DNA from: Apostichopus japonicus
Taxonomy: Eukaryota > Echinodermata > Holothuroidea > Aspidochirotida > Stichopodidae
DNA length: 64,000 bases
NCBI RefSeq assembly: GCF_037975245.1
Contig: NC_092574.1
Span: 23,067,713 to 23,131,712, forward strand
Reading direction: 5' to 3'
The notes beneath the pieces are model-generated. The model did no database searches. It worked only from the letters and a program-made list of their open reading frames with translations, and was not told the DNA's origin. Position 1 is the first letter of the stretch; the number at the start of each line of letters is the position of its first letter. Shown one piece after another: positions 22,901-33,029 of the stretch. Both the position numbers and the translations under genes were made by a program.

Positions 22901-25900
22901 CCCTCTCTCCCCCCCCCAGTAGAAGAATAGTGGTCCCCCTGCTGTACTCCACTTAATACCATCAACCTATCCTCGTCTTGAGGTCACTCACCTCTTCTCC
23001 AATCTGCTGCAGTTGCTGCTTGGTTGTATTCAGTTCCTTTGTAAGAGAACTGTTCAGTTTTTCCACGTGAAGCACTCTTCTGGCTAAGTGGACGCTGTTT
23101 TGCAATCGTCGTTTAGCTGTCGTGGGTACGTTAGCTCCATACCCGTACGAAAAGAGGACACGTTCCGCTTCAGATTCATCTCCCGCTAGGATAGTTAAAG
23201 ACAAGCGTTTGTTTACATAATGATGTCTTCAAATTTATTTATTTTTACTCTGAGGGTACCTTTATATAAACTCTTTAAATAATTAGTTCTCTGAAACAAT
23301 AGGGTCTTGAGATACTGCCTTTCATATAACAATTTTTTTTAAATTTTACCTCCAACACTAGATTAAAACAATGAGGAAAACTCAACAATTACCAGCTTGA
23401 AATTCGTTCATAATAATATTAAAATGTTGGTTCCTTTCTTTCTTCTCTCCATCCCTTGTCTTCTAATCCCCTTACATCTATCTCTTTGTGTTCACCATGC
23501 TCATTAACCTGTCTGTATTCTGTGCGCGTTTTTTGTCCCTTCTGTTACTGTACGTTATTTCTCATTAAGCCTCTGAAGAAGATCCTGCTAGGATCGAAAC
23601 GTCAGGCCAACTAACTTTTACACATAATAATATTAAGCGACAAATGGATGTGATTTGTAGTTTAATTCTTCATTATTGATGATGAAGATGATGATCCATG
23701 TAACTGTGTTCCTTAATATGTTGATTTCCTACTACAATGTGGCAGACATGCCAATATGGCATATTAAAACACACAAAATGAATTTCAATGATTTCTGATT
23801 TAGTGGAGACCAAGATGGGAAGAATGGAAAGGACCACTGGATGAGAAGAACCGGCGTAACCATGGGGATGGTGTGCTTACCATCGGCAGCCTGTATCACC
23901 ACGTCATCTAGCTCCTCCTCCAGTTTATGGTACACATCCAACCTGCTCCTATAATCGCCAGTCTCGGCCTCCAGATCTCGGATTTTCTTCTCCGACGAGT
24001 TCTGCAGATTGTAAAACTCCTTCGTTAAGACCTGTCGTTAGAGAAACAGTATCACGTATTTCATTTTTCAAGTAAACGAAAGCATTGTCTATGATTTACG
24101 CTAATCATGAAAGTCACGGAGAAAAATTTAAAAAAAATTTACTATTGACAATTACTTAAAAATGTGAGCAAATAAATGAAATGGAAAGACAAAAGTTACA
24201 TAAATTGGATGATTGGCTTCTTATAGTAAAGACATTGTGAAATGAAATGACGCAAAGTTGACCATGGTGGCCACATAACGAGAAAACATAGAGACATCTA
24301 TCTCATGTAAGAACAAGGATTATTGTCTGAGACTTTTGAACAAAAAGTATTGAAAAACCTTGTCTTGTGCAAAACAACATAGATAACAAAAATGAAGTAA
24401 AAAAGAACGGAACCTCTAATTTTGTCTCCTTCTTCTCCAATTCCAGCTGTGTTTTCTTCAAGTTTTCAATTGTATCCTGATTCATGGCTTTAACTCTCTC
24501 ACCATCAAATCCTCTCAGTCGTAATTCATTGCTCAGCTCTGATACCTTGCTGTCCATGGTCATCTCCAACTGTCTAAAACTATTGACAACCAAAATTGGA
24601 AGAAAAAAAAATGTAGTTAAACAAAATATCATGGACCAGAAATATAAACATGATTTTCATATCATGATAAAGAACAAATGCTAAACAGTCGCAAGACACA
24701 GTTGCATATGCATGATTTAATACTGCAGTTTCCTTCAACGTGTGACTTGGGTGATCTGTGATAGTGTCATGTACTCGGTGGGTCGTGTGAATCTTTCAGA
24801 CGTTGGAAAATTTATCTACAGTTTTTCAGAGCTTGCCGGCAAAGATAGCTTAGCCTTTTTATTTTAGCTCGTTTAGCAATAGCTTATCTTACACGAAGCC
24901 CTCTAATAAGACATATAATAATATAAAATGTATGAAAATTTAAGAAGTCATAAATACATTAATAATGCTTAATAAAATAGTTAAAACGTGTACAGAGTAA
25001 TGAAAATTAAGAAATTTGGTAAAAATAAAAGTGGAAAGAGGGACAGTGAAGTGGGAAGAGGAGGATCTGGTTGGTCATGGGCCTGAATGTTTGTCAAACC
25101 ACTGACTTAGATTATTGACCTACTCATTCAGTAGCTGTTCATATTTCGTTGATGTCTCTTTTTCTTGCGCTTGGCATCTGTCTCTCTCCATGAGGGCGCT
25201 GTCTCTGCTCTCAACTAGATTCCTAGAAAGACAATTTCAAAGAAGGAAATATAATTGGCAGATATCAGAAATTAAATAATATTGCCACAATAATAATAAC
25301 TTTTATAGCAAAACTATGGGTTGAAAGTGAGAAGAACAACTAAAAGCCAGTGTCCGGTAAGGATGTTACATTAATCATTATATAAATTGGTAATGTACGT
25401 CACATTCATATGTTCAGTAACTTATTGTTTGAAACAAAGCCAACATTCAATCTAGTCTGAAAGTCTTTCATGTTGGGCTCACCTACTTTGCATATTACAT
25501 GAAGACATAAAGTGAAAATATTCCTTAATATCATCCAGTGACTGGACTGATTACCAACTCATTGTCCTTTTGGTAGAGGAAAACAGTTGTTAAAGTGAAA
25601 ATTGTACAACATTGATCCGTAAACAACAAGTAGACATTCATTTTTTGGGGGTGGGGGGGTGGGGGGTTTATGGTATAATAGAAAGTGTTGCTACGCCAAC
25701 AAGGTACCTGTTTTCTCTCTCGTACAATTCTCTTGTATTAAATTTCACTTTTTCCAACTCGGTCTCTGTCCTCATTCTTATCGTTTCCAATTCTGTTTGG
25801 AGTCGCTGTTCGTATTCATTCTTGAAGCAGTCTCTGTATTTTGAGGTGAGTGGGTTCAAATGTGTACAGTTAGACAGAGTATAGAAATGTATAAACAGCA

Positions 25901-28900
25901 GCTTGAGAGGGATACAGAAATATGTTATAAAAAAAGACTACCAAATTATTTCCATGGTGAAAAAAGATTGCTGGCTTTGGAAATCATTCTCAGATCTGTC
26001 AAAATTGTCTATATTTGAACAGATGTCATTTGCATAAACAAATTTCAATAGAAAACAGGAAAGTTAAAATAAAAGTAAAACAAGAAAGAAAAGAAGCAAG
26101 TTATCAATGATGAATATTATAACAAAGTAAACAATGATTGCTTTGCATGCTTTTCTTTTAATCTTGATCAAGTCATTTTTTTTTGGACAATAAAGGATTT
26201 GTCACACATGCTTGAATTGTTAAACAGTAACATACAGGCGCGTAGCCAGGAATTTGCCAAGGGAGGGGCGAAACTGTAGATTGGGCATTGCAAACTATCT
26301 AAGCATAGCGCCACCATGGTTGGCGCGAAACGTACAAGAAATTTTTGGCTGAAAATGCCTCCCAGATCGCTGGAAATGGCACTTCCCATGCCTTGTAAGT
26401 TGCATCTTAGCATTTTCTCTTTTGAAAATGCTAGCAATATCATAAAAACATTAAAAAATTTTTTTTTAAATATGCTCAAGGGGGGGGCGGCTGCCCCCTT
26501 CGCCCCCCCCTTGGCTACGCGCCTGGTAACATAGGTAAAATGCGATGTTGGTTGGAGGTTTGGTTGTCGATTTGAAACTTTATGTCTGTCGGGTCTATAT
26601 CGCATGATCTTTCTTCAAAGAAGGATTACACAGGACTCCCATTATACACATTATTGACTGAACCCTATTAACCCCTATGAAGTACCCTATTACTATATAT
26701 CAGATTTCTAAACAGAAATACTTTTTTTTTTGTCTTTCTTCTACAAGTTCCAGTTTGAAAGGCTTTCTCTTTCTAATTTAATCCTTATTTGTAACAATTT
26801 TAACAATACATTGACATAAAATTATATTAAATATTATATAAGGTAGATATGAAATTGTGTGTGTTCTTTGGAGATAGGTTAGAGTTGAGGGAGTACATTC
26901 TCCAGATTACGCTGATTCTACGTCCCACCTTGACTCTACGTATTTTTCGTAAAGTTCCTCTCTCGATCTCTTTGCATTATCCAGGTCAGAGGTCAAGCTC
27001 TGTAATTTCTCCTCGCAGTGTTGATACTTGGACGTGACGTCTCGTAACTGCCTCTGAAGGTAGTCCTTATCTTGAACAAGTAAAGCTAATTCTTGTTTCT
27101 GACCCGACAACTGGAAAATAATTGGACAGATACAAATTACTACAAAGGTGAAGGAAATACTCTCAATTGTACTGTACCTATTTTGAAATTAGTAAATCTG
27201 TTAACTAGTCTTGATTATTTGCATGTTTTTGTGTGCATTTTAAAATATTCCACACTTTGAAACATGCATTCATGAATATTAATTGACTGAGTTATTAAGT
27301 GACCAATCAGAGGCAAAAGTGCAATATGCCAGTTTTCTATAATACCCAAGTTTTCCATAATACCCAAGTTAATGTATTTTATAATATATATTATTTAAAA
27401 ATAGGCAAAACTTATTATAGACTCATTTTAAGTTCCTCGATAAAACCAAACACCCAAGACACCGACACTGTTGTGATATACGTGATGCTGTAGATGTTAA
27501 TTTTCAGACGTTCTAATCTAAAATACCAAGCAGCTGTGTAGGTGGTCGGCTGAACATGCTACTTCAAAGTATTATTTATCCCGTGTCACTATTTGTGGAT
27601 TCTTCTTACACTGTGAAAGGTTCAGCCGCTCTTAGTAATCACAGGGAATAGTTTATCTTGAATCGCATTGTAAAATTACTATGCAAAATGCACAGATTGC
27701 TATACAAGAGCAAAGTAGATGCATAGCAGTTATTGTACACAGGAACCATATTATTTTATTACAAAATTCAGAACCTTCAGAACTCTTCCACAAGTTTGAA
27801 CACTAAATGATTCCCTGAATCCTACTTAGTTTTAAGCGCTATGAAGAAGCTTTCCAATCAAATGTCTTGAAAAATAAAAAGGATTAATCAACTCTCTGGA
27901 GACATAGTAGCTTCCTCGTTGTTTACAACACCCTGGTTCCAGGGGGAATAAATTGACGATCTGACATCAACATATCTATTTGCATAATTTTCATAATTGC
28001 TTAAATTTGACAAGTGGAAGCAGTCGCATCTCTCTTTAAAGGGTGTGAAGACTCACGCAAAAAGAAACGTCTAATGCCGGTAATCTGACCTAGTTTCGAA
28101 TGAGGTGTAACAGAAGTGTTAGACACCACCATTGATCCCAGAAAACACACACACAGCTGGCTACCGTCGGTAATTAGACCAGGGGGTTGTTCCATAAAAC
28201 CCCCCTGATTAGACACTAGGGTACAGTCAGTACATACAGCTGTGGTCAATACACACAGCACAGTGTATGAATGATACAGCGATGGACATCTCAGGTCCAG
28301 CTAAAGATAACAAGGTATCACGTTTCATTACTGTCTGCATTTTGTAGCGACACTAACAAAACATCACTTGCAAGCAACAGAAAGTTAACTTTTTTCAGAT
28401 GGCCGCACGCGGTTTGGGGCGAGTCTTCAATGCCTTTAAAACAGCACTTGGTAGATTGCTTGCCTACTTACCTGTCCCCTGCTTTCATCTCTCTCTTTAG
28501 CCGCATTCTTGAATGTTATTTCCAGATAAGTATGTTGCTTTTTCAGCTCTGTGTACTCGGTCTCAAGCTGATCTCTTTCACTATGAGGAAGGAACATCAA
28601 TATTTTTCGTACAACTTTTCAAAGTTATTCATATCTCCTTGAAGCATAAAAACCAGCCATTTTTTTGGTAATAAAATAAACTTACACAATTTTTGCATGC
28701 TACAATCTCAACAAAAAAAAACACACATCATTAGCTTCTAGCTCAATCCACAAATATGTTTTCATTTGAATCAACTGTTTTTCTGGGATAGCATCTTAAA
28801 CATTTTATTCTTATATTTTAAATCTGCCTTCACACATTAAGTTTGTCAGAATGGCGTGAAATCATTAATAAATGTTTAGTATATATGTATGTACCAATTC

Positions 28901-31900
28901 CATTAACCTACATTATTACACATTTTAGTGTGTACGTATCTCTGGTTTTGTGCTTCATTTCAAGCATGAAAATAGATTAAATGGCTTACCAGATGACCTA
29001 TGCTAGGCTCCAATAACATTGTAATCTTAAGTATTCTACTTATTATAATGTTGTTCATGTGGATTTTCATGAAGGAATTCTGATGGTCAATTGTTAATAC
29101 TTGACTTACTAACATCATTGATCTGATGATTATATTATTTTTATTATTACTGTTTTGTAACTTTTCTAATTTCTTTCCATTACTTTTATAATATAAATCC
29201 GTTCCAGCTATTAATAAAATCCACCAGTCCTTGCCATATAATCACTCCCCTTTGAGCTTGCCACATAATGACCTTTTGACATTGCCACATACTGACCTCT
29301 TGACCTTGTCATAATTTTCTCTTCTATAATCATCTTGCTGTTGCCTGGACTTCACATCTGCTAATTCTAAAGTCAGCCTCTGAGATTTTGTTTCGTTCTC
29401 CTTCCTTGATTGCTCCTCCTTTTCCAGAGCCTGCGACAGAAACAATGACAGCTACTGAATGGGTATCGTAAATTAAGATTATATACCACGTGTTCTTCAG
29501 TTTCCGCCTGTCAGATGTAGCGCTAAAGTATTCCCAATTTGTAAAACTAAGTGAGACAGCACAGTTACCAGACAGCTCATCTACTGTTAAAGGCATTGAA
29601 GACTTGTCCCAAACTGCGTGTCGCCCTCTGATAAAAGTTAACTTTCCGTTGCTTGCAAGTGAAGTTTTCTTCTTGTGGCTACAAAATGCAGACAGTAATG
29701 AAACGTGATACCTTGTTATCTTTTATTTGGACCTGAGATCAGGGAGTTCCATAACAACTCCATGCTGACATGTCCATCGCTGCTATGTACACTGTGCTGT
29801 TGGTATTGACCGTAGCTGCATGTATTGACTGTACACTAGTGTCTAATTACCGACGATAGCAAGCTGTGTGTATTTTCTGGGATCGATGGTGGTGTCTAAC
29901 ACTTCTGTAACACCTTTTTTGAAACTAGGTCAGATTACTGGCATCAGACGTTTCTTTGTGCGTGAGTCTTCAGCAACTTTAAGGACGTCATGACTATATG
30001 TGTAGAACTTTGAGAGGATCTGGATATTCTATTTTACTTCAGCTTCAGAGAAAGTGCGATGTTAATTCCCAAATACGACCAACTGTTTTAAAATAATTTT
30101 CATTGATTTCGGATGTTTCCCCAATTTGACTACACAATACTGAGCATCCCAAGCATCACTACCTCTATACTATAGTATTACATTTAAACTGATTTGCAAA
30201 AATTGTAACAAAAAACAAAAACAATGTTACACTGAAAACCTGCCTGTGCAGAACATCATGATGATTTCAACAAACTAAATTGATATCAAGCAAACTGGTA
30301 TTCTTATTTTACATTAAATAGTATTAAAGTGTGCAGAAACTGCTATACATGTTTGCATAATACTGTGAAGCAATTTGTTCATTTTGCATGAAGCATTTTG
30401 CTATTGGTAATTTGACAGATAAATTATTCCATGGCAGTTTCTGGACGATGATCATAAACAAACCTTTTTCAGATATTCATTTTCCTCTTTATTTCTGTTA
30501 AGCTGATCTTCCAGTGACTTGCTCCAATCCTTGAGGTCGACCAATTCCAGTTCCAAAGGGTGTCTTGCTTCGTATAATTTCATCTACAAGGATGTAATTT
30601 CAGGTGTTTTTTGTCAAACCTTAAAATATGGTTTATTAAAACCTTTGAAAAAGGTTTATTAAAACCTTCCAAAATGCCAAACTGTTCTATTGTGTGGGGT
30701 ACGATTTCCCAAAAGGATTGTTGATCTGGCATTTGTATAATTTTGCCAATATTAATTCTATTTCTGCAATGACTGTACAATTTTCATGCAATGTTAGGTA
30801 CCAGTGGAACCTGCACATATGAAAGCAGTTTGGAACTCTGAGGACCTAAAAAGACAACTAAAAAATAAGCTGTATATATCATCCTGTATGATAGATAATA
30901 TTTCATTGATCATATGATCAATATCAGGTATAATCCTTGAGTTTTACTTCTTTCAGTAAAATGTCAGGAAAACATTGTTCAATGAATCTGGTGATAAGCT
31001 CACTCCCTGGTTGCTAACAAAAAAATTCCCAAAGAATGAGTAATTCTTTATTAATCTTGGACCCCACAGCCTTTTGTATCCTGCAACAGTCATACATACA
31101 GAATTGCCAACAGAGGAAAGAGGCGAAATTTAATGCATATTCATGATCCAAGCTTAATGAAGACAACTTGTCAACCAGCTTCTGTGTCAACCAATCACAG
31201 GGAATAACCATTCTGTGACAAAGACATGATATTGCATAATAATTAATTAATGTAAATGTATTCTTTATTGTTGATGATTTACTATAAAATGAAGTGAACA
31301 TAACTTCTCATAAAATAGTGAAAATAGTATGCTCCAGTTAACAGTAACTGTATATTTTGTAGCAATTTGCCCAATAAACATCACATTTTGTTATGCATTA
31401 TATACCGGACAAATGATTAACATGAAGTATACTCAACTACTAAAATATATGATACTGAAATCATAATTAGAGCCGAACTTTGTAGCAATCACATATGATG
31501 TACTTATCTCCAAAATACTTACTGCAACATTATTCTTCAAGGTCAAAGAGTCCTCCTTAAGAGAGGCAAGCTTCTCATATTCAGTGTCAGAGATTTGTAG
31601 CTGGTGGAGCCATTGTCGGACATCACCAGATTTACGTTGTAGTTCTGCATTGGTCTTTTCGAGTTCTTGTTGTTTCCTGACAATGGTGCTGAGCTCTTGT
31701 TCCAAACGTTTTTGCCTGCTCTCTGCTTCTTCTCTATTCAAGTTGAGCTGAGCTTCAAGTTTGGCCTGTGAACGGTATAACAATATCAAAGCTTTCCAAT
31801 GATCTAATGGAATTTTTGAATTTTTAAATGACTCCCCCTTGATCATACATCTTGGGCTATTCCAAATTGCTCTGCAATAATAAATGCAAAGACCTTGATC

Positions 31901-32464
31901 TAATTCATTATAACCTAATTAACTGTTCTAATTTCAAAGTTCTAGGCTACATTTAGGTTATCGTCCTAGTTACTTTTGTTAAAGCCTATATTGGGCCCTA
32001 TGGTACAGGCCTTGACATGGGGCCTAGACCTAGATGAATAAACCTTGTTTTTCCTATTCGTAGCTTTCACGTGGTCAACGCTAAATGAAATGTCTCAAAT
32101 AGTGACGATGTCTTAATTTAAGTCTTAGGCTAGTATAGGCCTAACTTCATACTCGAAGTAGCTTTTGCTGGTGGCGTGTTTCTGATAAGTTCTCTTCTAA
32201 GTCTTCCACTTGATTCATATGCTCTGCTTTCAAGTTGTCAATAAGTAATGTTTTTTGAGAGACTTCGATCTTAAGAAGTTGAACATCATGCAGCAGTTGC
32301 TTCCTTTCGATCAGTTGTTTGGTGATCCTCCCTGGGTACGGTTTACGATCTTTCCTTTTGTCGTCGAACTCCGATTCATCTCCTCCGGAAATGGATAAAT
32401 CAGTTGCAAGCGATGTACTTATATCTTCAGTGTCTAATTCGCTAGAAATATCACGTCTCGCCAT
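19854..32464 (-). CDS. PIBF1: PIBF1 / CEP90, progesterone-induced blocking factor 1 (complete, 15 exons)
   Basis: Joined minus-strand exons: 32464-32153, 31765-31523, 30583-30464, 29430-29297, 28580-28472, 27110-26929, 25833-25708, 25222-25124, 24579-24414, 24031-23881, 23185-22992, 21951-21821, 21054-20970, 20490-20314, 19949-19854. They give 2325 bp, 774 codons plus stop, with every intron GT-AG and all phases agreeing; the human protein is 757 aa. The family is a coiled-coil protein of centriolar satellites and distal centriole, needed for ciliogenesis. Visible hallmarks are [15 protein letters not shown] near residue 46, [19 protein letters not shown] in exon 4, [16 protein letters not shown] in exon 11 and a C-terminal TKQDPPRW. 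Most of it is heptad-like and charged, with no membrane segment or signal peptide. The start has strong context (G at -3, G at +4). Introns carry three MITEs. It lies head-to-head with NUDT6. Confidence 0.97.
20314..20490 (-). CDS. PIBF1: PIBF1 exon 14
   Basis: Acceptor AATTCAG, then [20 protein letters not shown], a polar linker, and ITDPTPTVF; human ends FTPKPTLFTKKEAPEW. Donor TTT|GTAAGT, phase 0. Confidence 0.93.
20970..21054 (-). CDS. PIBF1: PIBF1 exon 13
   Basis: Acceptor TTACCAG, then [20 protein letters not shown] and ERLLNQRE, matching the family's DLEQLLNHREE. Donor GAA|GTAAGA, phase 0. Confidence 0.93.
21821..21951 (-). CDS. PIBF1: PIBF1 exon 12
   Basis: Acceptor GTTCCAG, then [20 protein letters not shown]; human has [20 protein letters not shown]. 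Donor GTAAA|GTAGGT, phase 2. Confidence 0.95.
22605..23000. repeat. Triplicated ~130-144-bp unit containing the exon 11 donor
   Basis: Three units share CCATTAAAGACA, a C-rich tract, AGAAGAATAGTGGT (22654, 22792, 22921) and the donor block. The real donor is GAAGAG|GTGAGTGACC (exon end 22992). Copies lie downstream in the intron at 22719 (AGAAGAG|GTGAGTGACC, same bases) and 22863 (CGAAGAG|GTGAGAGACC). Reading past the real donor meets a stop after nine codons. Confidence 0.88.
22992..23185 (-). CDS. PIBF1: PIBF1 exon 11
   Basis: Acceptor ATCCTAG, then [20 protein letters not shown] and [18 protein letters not shown], the most conserved stretch of the family. Ends QQIGEE|GTGAGT, phase 0. Its last bases and donor lie in a tandem duplication that runs into the intron. 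Confidence 0.97.
23567..23608 (+). ncRNA. Hammerhead-like motif (remnant)
   Basis: GCCTCTGAAGAAGATCC, then TGCTA, then GGATCGAAACGTCAGGC can fold as an outer stem (GCCT with AGGC), a CTGAAGA core-like stretch, a GATCC/GGATC stem, then GAAAC and GTC. This order resembles hammerhead ribozymes known from Penelope-like retroelements and retrozymes. The core differs from CTGATGA and there is essentially no third stem, so activity is doubtful. It lies in the PIBF1 intron between exons 10 and 11, antisense to the gene. Confidence 0.3.
23881..24031 (-). CDS. PIBF1: PIBF1 exon 10
   Basis: Acceptor AACGACAG, then [20 protein letters not shown] and [19 protein letters not shown]; human has DIYEKLEKELDEIIMQTAE. 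Donor GATG|GTAAGC, phase 1. Confidence 0.96.
24414..24579 (-). CDS. PIBF1: PIBF1 exon 9
   Basis: Acceptor GTCAATAG, then [20 protein letters not shown], then [12 protein letters not shown]. The donor is GAG|GTTCCG, a poor match after the GT. The joined protein reads [13 protein letters not shown], exactly as expected from the family, so I keep it. Confidence 0.93.
25124..25222 (-). CDS. PIBF1: PIBF1 exon 8
   Basis: Acceptor TTTCTAG, then [20 protein letters not shown], continuing the NLREARD block; ends KYEQLLNE. Donor AATGA|GTAGGT, phase 2. Confidence 0.94.
25708..25833 (-). CDS. PIBF1: PIBF1 exon 7
   Basis: Acceptor AATACAG, then [20 protein letters not shown]; ends ELYERENR, matching EMYERENRNLRE of the family. 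Donor AACAG|GTACCT, phase 2. Confidence 0.95.
26235..26525. mobile_element. hAT-like MITE with perfect 8-bp target duplication
   Basis: The element starts CAGGCGCGTAGCCAGG and ends CTTGGCTACGCGCCTG, an inverted terminal repeat of about 16 bp. GTAACATA occurs immediately before (26227-26234) and after (26526-26533), an exact 8-bp target-site duplication as made by hAT transposases. 291 bp, no coding capacity, in the PIBF1 intron between exons 6 and 7. The intact duplication points to a recent insertion. A long minus-strand frame across it is a by-product. Confidence 0.95.
26929..27110 (-). CDS. PIBF1: PIBF1 exon 6
   Basis: Acceptor TTTTCCAG, then [20 protein letters not shown]; ends at [12 protein letters not shown], the family's EEMYEKYVASR block. 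Donor TCAAG|GTGGGA, phase 2. Confidence 0.95.
27655..27743. repeat. Dispersed repeat shared with 60232-60310
   Basis: AATCGCATTGTAAAATTACT followed by TTGCTATACAAG and GCATAGCAGTT resembles the stretch at 60232-60310 (TTGCATCGCAAAATGCTACA, TTGCTATACAAG, ACATAGCAGTT). This is an old dispersed repeat of unknown class. Confidence 0.55.
28039..28436 (+). mobile_element. TA-flanked MITE, copy 2
   Basis: The element starts AAGGGTGTGAAGACTCACGC and ends GCGAGTCTTCAATGCCTT, with TA at 28037-28038 and 28437-28438. About 400 bp; highly similar to copy 1 through TAGACACCAC and GGCCGCACGCGGTTTGGGG. It lies in the PIBF1 intron after exon 5, very close to that exon's splice donor. Confidence 0.85.
28472..28580 (-). 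CDS. PIBF1: PIBF1 exon 5
   Basis: Acceptor CTCATAG, then [20 protein letters not shown]; ends [14 protein letters not shown], phase 0. A MITE ends 35 bp from its donor on the intron side. Confidence 0.94.
29230..29304. repeat. 24-27-bp tandem repeat containing the exon 4 donor
   Basis: Units at 29230-29256, 29257-29280 and 29281-29304 share TTGCCACATAATGACC. The third unit contains the real donor (exon ends at 29297). The second carries a weaker look-alike, AAAAG|GTCATT, at 29272. Confidence 0.8.
29297..29430 (-). CDS. PIBF1: PIBF1 exon 4
   Basis: Acceptor TCGCAG, then [20 protein letters not shown] and the diagnostic [20 protein letters not shown]. Donor AAGAG|GTCAGT, phase 2. The last 8 exon bases belong to a 24-bp tandem repeat that continues into the intron. 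Confidence 0.95.
29590..29979 (-). mobile_element. TA-flanked MITE, copy 3 (inverted)
   Basis: Third copy of the MITE seen at 16647 and 28039, here in the opposite orientation. It begins AAGGCATTGAAGACTTG and ends GTGAGTCTTCAGCAACTT, with TA on both sides (29588-29589 and 29980-29981). It lies in the PIBF1 intron between exons 3 and 4. Confidence 0.82.
30464..30583 (-). CDS. PIBF1: PIBF1 exon 3 (residues 186-225)
   Basis: Acceptor CTTGTAG, then [20 protein letters not shown], matching the family's RFYELVNPLRKEI region. Ends at EYLKK|GTTTGT. Too short for a long open frame, found by splice phase and similarity. Confidence 0.93.
31523..31765 (-). CDS. PIBF1: PIBF1 exon 2 (residues 105-185)
   Basis: Acceptor TTCACAG, then [17 protein letters not shown]; coiled coil including [10 protein letters not shown], which matches the family's KAGDVR block. 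Donor GCA|GTAAGT. Phase 0. Confidence 0.95.
32153..32464 (-). CDS. PIBF1: PIBF1 exon 1 (residues 1-104)
   Basis: Starts [16 protein letters not shown], with an acidic low-complexity lead, then [20 protein letters not shown], the conserved start of the PIBF1 coiled coil. The donor is CGA|GTATGA. Phase 0. Confidence 0.96.
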
Positions 32465-33029
32465 TTCAAAGCCTGATACTGAGTGGGCCTAATGTAATTT
32501 GTACAACCAGACAATGAGATGTGAAGTTTGATCTAAGTTACACAGTGTACATACATACAGTTAGTTATTTTCTTCTCAGATCATGATCATAAAGATGTAT
32601 ACAGTACTAATAACAGTTCAAAATGTCTCAAAATGGCCGCCGAGTTATTTTCCAAGGGTGCACAATGGTAACGGAAATGTACATAGGCCCAGATCGCAGT
32701 TCAATTAATATATATATTTTTAGAGACTATTGAAAATACTTTTATCTTGATAAGCAGAGGTTTATTTACAAGAAGCCGAATGTGAGTTCCACACATATTT
32801 TGAATCTGGAGTGAGAGTTAAACAAGGGGGACCAACGACGAAATGAATGTGGGTAGTTTTGGCCTTTTGGGTACCAGTGGACTCGAGAATGTCATATATC
32901 ATTTCCTTGGCTGACAGTCTCCTGTAATTGACTTGTATAACCGACCGTCAGCATTACATAACAGTGTCCCTGGCATGGAGAGATTGCATGAGTGAATGTC
33001 ACACCGGCGTATGGTATTTACATCGTAAA
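32465..33029. promoter_or_regulatory. Head-to-head promoter region of PIBF1 and NUDT6
   Basis: The two start codons are 565 bp apart on opposite strands, so both promoters must lie here or share it. It contains AAAATGGCCGCC (32630-32641), resembling a YY1 site (core ATGGC), common in TATA-less promoters. I see no convincing TATA box for either gene. Transcription start sites are not determined, and part of the right side is NUDT6 5' leader. Confidence 0.6.

Noticed and set aside
26168-26605. 145-codon minus-strand frame
   Set aside because: It runs through the hAT-like MITE in a PIBF1 intron.
32928-33029. Upstream extension of NUDT6 to 32928
   Set aside because: The codon at 32928 is TTG; the ATG at 32988 has poor context. 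ATG 33030 has A at -3 and G at +4.
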